From Caldifarciminota bacterium UBA2202 (GTDB taxonomy: Bacteria > Hydrothermota > 32-111), in NCBI GenBank assembly GCA_002327905.1, contig DCUY01000004.1, positions 1 to 10,710 of the forward strand: a DNA stretch of 10,710 bases, written 5' to 3'. This document shows positions 5,929 through 10,710 of this stretch, in pieces (position 1 is the stretch's first letter; each line of letters begins with the position of its first letter). The notes beneath the pieces are model-generated. The model was not told where the DNA came from. It ran no database searches and saw only the letters and a program-made list of their open reading frames with translations. Made by a program: the position numbers and the translations under genes.

Positions 5929-8007
5929 TTGGCCGATATTAAAACTGCTGACATAAGAAACATCGCTCTCGTGGGACATGGAGCCTCCGGAAAGACAAGT
6001 GTTGGTGAGGCATTTTTATTCAATGCTAAGGAGACCACCCGTTTAAATAGAGTTGATGAAAAGAATTCAGTCCTCGATTACAATGCTGATGAGATTCAGA
6101 GAAGCTTCAGCATAGGATTGAAGCTTGCAACATTAAAATGGAATGATAAGACGATAAATCTTTTGGATACTCCCGGTTTTCCCGATTTCTTCGGGGAAGT
6201 TGTTTCAGCGTCAAAGGTTGTGGAATCATTTATCTTTGTCCTTGATGCTACAAACGGAGTTGACCTCGGAACAGAGAATTCATGGGCTCTGATGAAAAAA
6301 GAGCACATAGGCGGACTCATGGTTGTGTCTAAGATGAAGAGGGAAAATATTGACTATGAAAAAGTTGTCACTGATATAAAGAATCTTCTCTCAGAGAGCG
6401 CAACAATGATTCAGCTTCCGATAGGCCAAGGTCCGGACTTCAAAGGAATTGTCGACCTTGTGAGCGGAAAAGCATACACATACGACGGCGGCAAGAAGAC
6501 AGAGACCCAAATTCCGGACAGCATGAAATCCAAAGTGGATTCAATGAAGAAGGAGCTTCTCGAATCAATCGCCTCCTCCGATGAAAAACTTATGGAAAAA
6601 TTTTTCGAGGATAAGCTTACACAAGAAGATATAAACAGCGGATTTTTAAATGCAGTCAAATCAGGACAGCTTTATCCCATCTGTTTTACAGATTCTATTG
6701 AGAATATCGCAAATGACATGATACTTGACGCAGTGACAAATTATCTTCCTGCGCCTTCGGATTTCAAATCAAGAAAACCGATTGAAGCATCGGATAAATA
6801 TCCTGAAGATGCGGATGCATCTTCTCCGTTTGCGGGTTTCATATTCAAGACAAATGTTGAAAAGCACATAGGTGACATGAATTTCATACGCATTTTTTCA
6901 GGAACTCTGAAAGGCGGAGTCGAAATTTTCAATCCTGCAAAGGGAATCACTGAAAAAGTCAATCAAATGTTCGTATCACTCGGAAAAGAGAGAAGAGAGA
7001 TTGACGAGCTTACCACAGGAATGATAGGAGTTCTCGTCAAGCTCAAAGGCTCAAAGACCGGAGACACTCTCTGTGATAAAAATCTCAATGCCAAATTTGC
7101 TCCTATTGATTTCCCTCATGCTAATGTTTCAATGGCAATACTCCCTCTTGCAAAGGGAGATGAAGAGAAAATTTCAAACGGCCTGTCAAAACTTCATGAA
7201 GAGGATCCGTCATTTTATTTCAATTTTGATTCTGAAATAAAGCAGACTCTGATTCACGGGCTCGGCACAATTCATCTTGAAGTTATTATAAATAAACTGA
7301 AAGAAAAATTCGGAGTCAATGTCTCTCTTGAAAAACCGAGAATAAAGTACCGCGAGACAATAAAGAAAACGGCATCTGCGGAGGGCAAACACAAGAAACA
7401 GTCCGGAGGCAGAGGCCAGTTCGGAGTCTGTAATGTGAAATTTGAACCTCTTCAGAGAGGAAGCGGTTTTGTCTTCGGAAATGAAATATTCGGAGGTTCA
7501 ATTCCTGCAAAGTATGTGCCGTCAGTTGAAAAGGGTATCAGGGATTCTCTTGAAAGGGGCACAATCGCAGGTTATCCGGTAGTTGATATAAAGGCAACCG
7601 TATTTGACGGAAAATATCATGATGTGGATTCATCGGATATTGCATTTCAAATTGCAGGTTCATTGTCTATAAAGGCCGCGTTGCCCCTTGCTGATCCGAT
7701 TCTTCTTGAACCGATAATGAAAGTTGAAATAACAGTCCCCGAAGAATACATGGGAGACATAATGGGAGATTTGAATTCAAGAAGAGGCAGAATATTAGGG
7801 ACAGAACATGCTGGAAGATACCAGAAGATAAAAGCAACGGTTCCTGAAGCTGAGATGTATCAATACTCATCACAGCTTAGGTCAATGACTCAGGGAAGAG
7901 GAACCTTTACAATGGAATTTGAAACTTATGAAGAGACTCCGCGCGACAGAATTACAAAAATAGTAGAGGAGTCAAAGAAATATCAGGAAGAGCAGGAAAG
8001 CAAATAG
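5929..8007 (+). CDS. Elongation factor G-like (EF-G-2 type) translational GTPase
   Basis: This 692-residue protein has the five-domain EF-G layout: GTPase domain (about 8-275), domain II (about 300-385), domain III (about 395-470), domain IV (about 475-600, with GGRGQFG at 493-499) and domain V (about 595-675, with EEYMGDIMGDLNSRRGRI). The length matches EF-G, which promotes ribosomal translocation or recycling; the EF-G-like paralogue branch has a less certain role. The P-loop GHGASGKT (16-23) is intact and G3 is DTPGFPDF (80-87), with Phe84 where EF-G has the catalytic His; other EF-G-like paralogues also carry an aromatic residue there. G4, normally NKxD, reads SKMK (134-137), which is unusual. 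The start is TTG at 5929, chosen because AAGGAGG (5917-5923) sits five bases upstream and the protein then begins ADIKTADIRNIALVG. A strong terminator follows. Confidence 0.9.
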   Translation: MADIKTADIRNIALVGHGASGKTSVGEAFLFNAKETTRLNRVDEKNSVLDYNADEIQRSFSIGLKLATLKWNDKTINLLDTPGFPDFFGEVVSASKVVESFIFVLDATNGVDLGTENSWALMKKEHIGGLMVVSKMKRENIDYEKVVTDIKNLLSESATMIQLPIGQGPDFKGIVDLVSGKAYTYDGGKKTETQIPDSMKSKVDSMKKELLESIASSDEKLMEKFFEDKLTQEDINSGFLNAVKSGQLYPICFTDSIENIANDMILDAVTNYLPAPSDFKSRKPIEASDKYPEDADASSPFAGFIFKTNVEKHIGDMNFIRIFSGTLKGGVEIFNPAKGITEKVNQMFVSLGKERREIDELTTGMIGVLVKLKGSKTGDTLCDKNLNAKFAPIDFPHANVSMAILPLAKGDEEKISNGLSKLHEEDPSFYFNFDSEIKQTLIHGLGTIHLEVIINKLKEKFGVNVSLEKPRIKYRETIKKTASAEGKHKKQSGGRGQFGVCNVKFEPLQRGSGFVFGNEIFGGSIPAKYVPSVEKGIRDSLERGTIAGYPVVDIKATVFDGKYHDVDSSDIAFQIAGSLSIKAALPLADPILLEPIMKVEITVPEEYMGDIMGDLNSRRGRILGTEHAGRYQKIKATVPEAEMYQYSSQLRSMTQGRGTFTMEFETYEETPRDRITKIVEESKKYQEEQESK

Positions 8008-8031
8008 ATTTCAATCATTTGTTCTCTTATG

Positions 8032-8060
8032 AAAAGAGCCGCATAAAGCGGCTCTTTTTT
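8032..8060. terminator. Bidirectional intrinsic terminator
   Basis: A perfect 11-bp stem (8032-8042 with 8048-8058, GC-rich core GAGCCGC/GCGGCTC) closes a 5-nt ATAAA loop, with A and T runs on the two sides. It can terminate the EF-G-like transcript (T-run to 8060) and the convergent HPt transcript. The HPt stop codon (8059-8061) overlaps the T-run. Confidence 0.92.
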
Positions 8061-8394
8061 ATATCTGATATGTCTCTTCGATCCAGTCTCGAAATTTTAT
8101 TAAACCGTCTTTGAATTTCTCAAACAATTCATTCATTCCATCGTAAAGATTCTCTTTGGCTCTTCTCTCCATGTCTGAAGCATAATCATATAATTCCTTA
8201 AGATTGAAATTTCCGACTACGGATTTCATTGCATGGGCGTTTTTTTTTATTTTTTCAAAATCCCTTTCAATTACGCCATCTTCAAGATCTTTTACATACT
8301 TTTCATAGTCAGTAACGAAAGCCCTCAAAATATCTTTGAGGGCATCTTCGTCATTTCCTAAAAGTTCGTTTAATGAACTTAAATCAAATTTCAT
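8059..8394 (-). CDS. Stand-alone HPt (histidine phosphotransfer) domain protein
   Basis: This 111-residue, all-helical, highly charged cytoplasmic protein has the HPt signature AHAMKSVVGNF at 53-63. H54 is the expected phospho-accepting histidine and K57 the conserved lysine; the usual following Gly is Ser. HPt proteins relay phosphate between a hybrid kinase's receiver domain and another receiver. No kinase or response regulator is in the window, so partners must be elsewhere. The ATG lies only 3 nt after the stop of the SBP-TonB fusion gene and has no clear ribosome binding site, so translation is likely coupled to that gene. The pairing is unusual and may mean that uptake or sensing by the lipoprotein feeds a phosphorelay (inference). 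It ends at the bidirectional terminator. Confidence 0.85.
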   Translation of the reverse strand: MKFDLSSLNELLGNDEDALKDILRAFVTDYEKYVKDLEDGVIERDFEKIKKNAHAMKSVVGNFNLKELYDYASDMERRAKENLYDGMNELFEKFKDGLIKFRDWIEETYQI

Positions 8395-8397
8395 AAA

Positions 8398-10476
8398 CTA
8401 CGGTTTGAATCTGTACGGTATGGTTGTTTTCATCTCAGTCGGCACTCCGTCTGATGTTCCCGGTTTGAAGACAGCCTGCATAGCCGCATTTACTGCGGCT
8501 TCGTCGCATACTGAATTGAGCGACTTAATAACCTTTGCTGAGACGACTTTTCCGTCTTTTCCCACTATTGCTTCGACATAAACAGTTCCCTCTGCTCCAA
8601 TTTTCTTGGCTGCTTCAGGATATGACGGTTGAATTATCTTTACAGGAGCAGGCTGAACTATTATTGCAGTTTTTTTCTCCTCTTCTTTTTTCACCGTATC
8701 TGCCTGCTGTGAAGAGACCTGCTGTGACAGGAGCTGAGCGGCAGTAGGCGCAGGAGTTGTCTTCACTTCTTCTTTTTTTGTCTCTGTCTTTTTCACTTCA
8801 GTCTTATTCTCCGTCTTCTTCGCTGTCTCTTCTTTCTTCTCTTCTACTTTTTCGACAGGATTTATAAGCATTGCCATGTCTATTTTCTTCTGCGCGGTTT
8901 TCTCAACATAGAATATGTCAAGATTTGATATTGGTTCAATGGAGCTTGTATAGACATTGTCGAATGACTTTATAGTATTATTGACTATTATTATCCTGTT
9001 CGGCACATAGAGAAATGCATACGGCTGATCCTCCGCAATTATCTTCTGGAATTCTTCCCAGTACCCGAATGCCTCATCCTTGTCCATTGTTGTCATTGCG
9101 AGATTTACTATAGAATCCACATTTGCATTGTAATAATCCACAAAATTGAATCTTCCTATCTCCTTTTTGGATGACCAGAACGGGAATGGATTGAAATCCT
9201 CGCTCACCTGCCATGATAAAACATAGAGGTCATAATCTCGTGTAAAAAGTTTTATAATAAGTGAATCCGACGGAAGGTCGGTAACTTTCACTGATAATCC
9301 TGCATTTGTCAGCTGAAGAGCTATCTCTTTCGCCACCTTCACCATCGTTGCATCATTTCTGTCTGTTATAATATTGAGAGTGTATGGTTTTGCATTGTAA
9401 GTGTATCTCTTCGCATCTTTCTTAAGAATTGTGTTTATAAGCTTCTCTCCGTCCGTCTTGTTGAATGCCACGGGCTTCACATTTTCAGAATATGCCCAGA
9501 ATGAAGGTGTTATAGGTCCGTTTGCTGAAATTCCGTTTCCCTGCAGTGTGTTCTTTATCAGCAGATTTCTGTCAATGAGCATTGAAATCCCTTTTCTGAA
9601 ATCCTTTGAATCAAACGGTTTTCTCGATGTATTGAATCCGAGATAAGTGTATGTGTTTCCTTTTTTATTTATCGGAGTGACATTCTTAAGTTTTCCGAGC
9701 TCGCCGATTCTCTCAGGAGAAATATCATACGCTATATCTATTTTTCCCTGCTTTATATCCTCAACCATAACCGCTTGGTCGCTGTAAATCATATAAACTA
9801 TTTTTTCTATGAGAGGTTTGTCTTCAAGAGAATAATTTTCATTTTTTACAAGAGAGATAAATTTTCCAGCCTCCCACTTATCCAGCTTGTATGGTCCGTT
9901 TCCGACAGGTTTTCTGTTGAATGCGGCATTTGCAAGATTCTTCTCTTTTTCAAGAATATGTTTAGGCAATGCCTTTATGTCAGAATCAAAGAGAGCCATA
10001 GGATACACCTTATTGAAGAAAAATATTATCCTTGTCTCTGAAATCGCCTTTGCTGAATCTATATTCTGCAGTTTCATTATCAGAGGATAATTATTTGCAG
10101 GGTCTTTCATCATCTTAAATGTATATTCAACATCATACGCAGTAACAGGTGTTTGGTCCTGCCAAACCACATCATGCCTTAAATTGTATGTAATCTTTTT
10201 AAGGTCCTCCGAATACTCCCATGAAGTTGCAAGCATCGGAACAATTTTGTCATTTACATCTTTTTTGTGAAGCGGCATAAAGAGCATATCCGTTATTTCA
10301 TTGTGATAAATGAATGAAGGATAAAACGGAGTCAAATTCTCCGGCTCTCCTATTATTCCCACAGCAATCTCTCCTCCGGACTCTCCTGTCTCAGGCAGAC
10401 GGGAAACTTTCTTTTCACATGAAGCAAAAAGCACTACTATTGCTATTGCAACCAAAATGAAGCGCATATACCTCAT
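8398..10476 (-). CDS. Lipoprotein fusing an oligopeptide-type ABC substrate-binding domain to a TonB C-terminal domain
   Basis: The start is taken as ATG 10476 because AAAAGGAGG (10481-10489) precedes it; an in-frame ATG at 10500 has no such site. This gives 692 residues. A hydrophobic signal ends in the lipobox-like LFASC (C20), so the protein is probably a lipoprotein. Residues about 35-520 are an SBP_bac_5 (DppA/OppA-type) domain: an early GEPENLTPF, then DVEYTFK, GNGPYKLDKWEAG near 192-204 and a C-terminal FYV. A Lys/Glu-rich linker (about 535-605) leads to a complete TonB_C domain (about 613-690: IIQPSYPEAAKKIGAEGTVY ... CDEAAVNAA ... IPYRF). Known SBPs deliver peptides or other solutes to ABC permeases, while TonB_C contacts outer-membrane receptors; combining both in one chain is unusual. 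No permease or ATPase gene is adjacent. An HPt gene follows in the same operon. Confidence 0.87.
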   Translation of the reverse strand: MRYMRFILVAIAIVVLFASCEKKVSRLPETGESGGEIAVGIIGEPENLTPFYPSFIYHNEITDMLFMPLHKKDVNDKIVPMLATSWEYSEDLKKITYNLRHDVVWQDQTPVTAYDVEYTFKMMKDPANNYPLIMKLQNIDSAKAISETRIIFFFNKVYPMALFDSDIKALPKHILEKEKNLANAAFNRKPVGNGPYKLDKWEAGKFISLVKNENYSLEDKPLIEKIVYMIYSDQAVMVEDIKQGKIDIAYDISPERIGELGKLKNVTPINKKGNTYTYLGFNTSRKPFDSKDFRKGISMLIDRNLLIKNTLQGNGISANGPITPSFWAYSENVKPVAFNKTDGEKLINTILKKDAKRYTYNAKPYTLNIITDRNDATMVKVAKEIALQLTNAGLSVKVTDLPSDSLIIKLFTRDYDLYVLSWQVSEDFNPFPFWSSKKEIGRFNFVDYYNANVDSIVNLAMTTMDKDEAFGYWEEFQKIIAEDQPYAFLYVPNRIIIVNNTIKSFDNVYTSSIEPISNLDIFYVEKTAQKKIDMAMLINPVEKVEEKKEETAKKTENKTEVKKTETKKEEVKTTPAPTAAQLLSQQVSSQQADTVKKEEEKKTAIIVQPAPVKIIQPSYPEAAKKIGAEGTVYVEAIVGKDGKVVSAKVIKSLNSVCDEAAVNAAMQAVFKPGTSDGVPTEMKTTIPYRFKP

Positions 10477-10480
10477 TAAT

Positions 10481-10489
10481 CCTCCTTTT
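10481..10489 (-). promoter_or_regulatory. Ribosome binding site fixing the start of the SBP-TonB fusion gene
   Basis: AAAAGGAGG on the minus strand lies 4 bases before ATG 10476. It is inside the codons that would follow the alternative ATG at 10500, so the shorter protein is the likely product. Confidence 0.8.
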
Positions 10490-10509
10490 ATTTTTAACAT
10501 AATTATATC

Positions 10510-10537
10510 ATTATGAACGAAAAATAAAAAATGTCAA
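10510..10537 (-). promoter_or_regulatory. Promoter of the SBP-TonB / HPt operon
   Basis: On the minus strand TTGACA (10532-10537) is followed after 16 nt by CATAAT (10510-10515). A second TATAAT at 10502-10507 is too far (24 nt) to pair with this -35. The start of transcription would be near 10503, just upstream of the ribosome binding site. Confidence 0.65.
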
Positions 10538-10550
10538 TAGCAGAAAAACA

Positions 10551-10710
10551 GTTAATAGTTTATAGTTGATAGTTTAAGGCGAAGCGCACCATGCGAAGAC
10601 GCACCGTGAGCCTTGTGCGAAACAAAGACGCCATGAACCGTGAGCCTTGAGCCGTGAGCAAAAACAAAAGAAAAGAGTTAATAGTTTATAGTTGATAGTT
10701 TATGGTTAAA
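10551..10710. repeat. Intergenic block of heptanucleotide repeats
   Basis: A 26-bp unit occurs twice as a direct repeat (10551-10576 and 10677-10702, offset 126 bp). Internally it is a tandem 7-mer, GTTAATA-GTTTATA-GTTGATA-GTTTA (consensus GTTDATA). Between the copies lies a second 7-mer family: CCGTGAG-CCTTGTG at 10604-10617 and CCGTGAG-CCTTGAG-CCGTGAG at 10638-10658, plus two imperfect copies of GCGAAG(A)CGCACC near 10580-10604. No ORF or RNA gene is visible. The block resembles short tandemly repeated heptamers known from intergenic regions of some bacteria. It continues to the right edge of the window. Confidence 0.8.

Noticed and set aside
8336..10090. Plus-strand frames opposite the fusion gene and the HPt gene
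   Set aside because: They are antisense shadows of well-supported domains and show no start signals or family features.
10477..10500. ATG at 10500 as start of the SBP-TonB fusion gene
   Set aside because: It has no ribosome binding site, and the strong AAAAGGAGG lies between it and the ATG at 10476, which also gives a better signal peptide.
10551..10710. CRISPR array
   Set aside because: The two 26-bp copies are themselves tandem 7-mers, the intervening segment is internally repetitive rather than a unique spacer, and there are only two copies with no cas genes.

Overview
The window is about 10.7 kb of AT-rich bacterial DNA. It looks like a diderm (Gram-negative-type) lineage: there is a TonB C-terminal domain on a lipoprotein, several exported proteins, and strong GGAGG-type ribosome binding sites. 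I cannot name the taxon from sequence alone; a poorly sampled or candidate phylum is plausible. No tRNA, rRNA or CRISPR array was seen.

Layout from left to right. (1) Positions 1-2576, minus strand: a tightly overlapping three-gene operon of a CPBP/CAAX-type glutamic intramembrane protease, a 77-aa exported protein with a C-terminal membrane anchor and an RRKK tail, and a GH18 glycosidase with SH3b repeats that runs off the left edge. (2) About 2594-4600: an island of decayed mobile and defence DNA. It holds an IS3-family OrfA remnant with a frameshift, a 57-residue ORF start cut off by the IS end (probably the head of a restriction-endonuclease gene), a C5-cytosine methyltransferase split by one frameshift, and an unidentified gene remnant with an in-frame stop. 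The promoter of the protease operon lies at or inside the edge of the IS remnant. (3) 4629-8060, plus strand: an M20 peptidase T-like enzyme and an EF-G-like GTPase (TTG start), each with its own TTGACA promoter, ending in a bidirectional hairpin terminator. (4) 8059-10537, minus strand: a two-gene operon of a lipoprotein that fuses an oligopeptide-type ABC substrate-binding domain to a TonB C-terminal domain, followed 3 nt later by a stand-alone HPt phosphotransfer protein. (5) 10551-10710: a non-coding block built from heptanucleotide repeats.

How the genes relate. The most unusual items are the SBP-TonB_C fusion lipoprotein coupled to an HPt protein, and the protease / small anchored protein / glycosidase operon, which resembles in outline the known pairing of CPBP proteases with C-terminal sorting signals. 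The restriction-modification island appears to be dying: the methyltransferase is frameshifted, its partner gene is truncated by an IS, and the IS itself is degraded. The peptidase and the EF-G-like GTPase are housekeeping-type genes with ordinary promoters, although the GTPase lacks several canonical G-motif residues.
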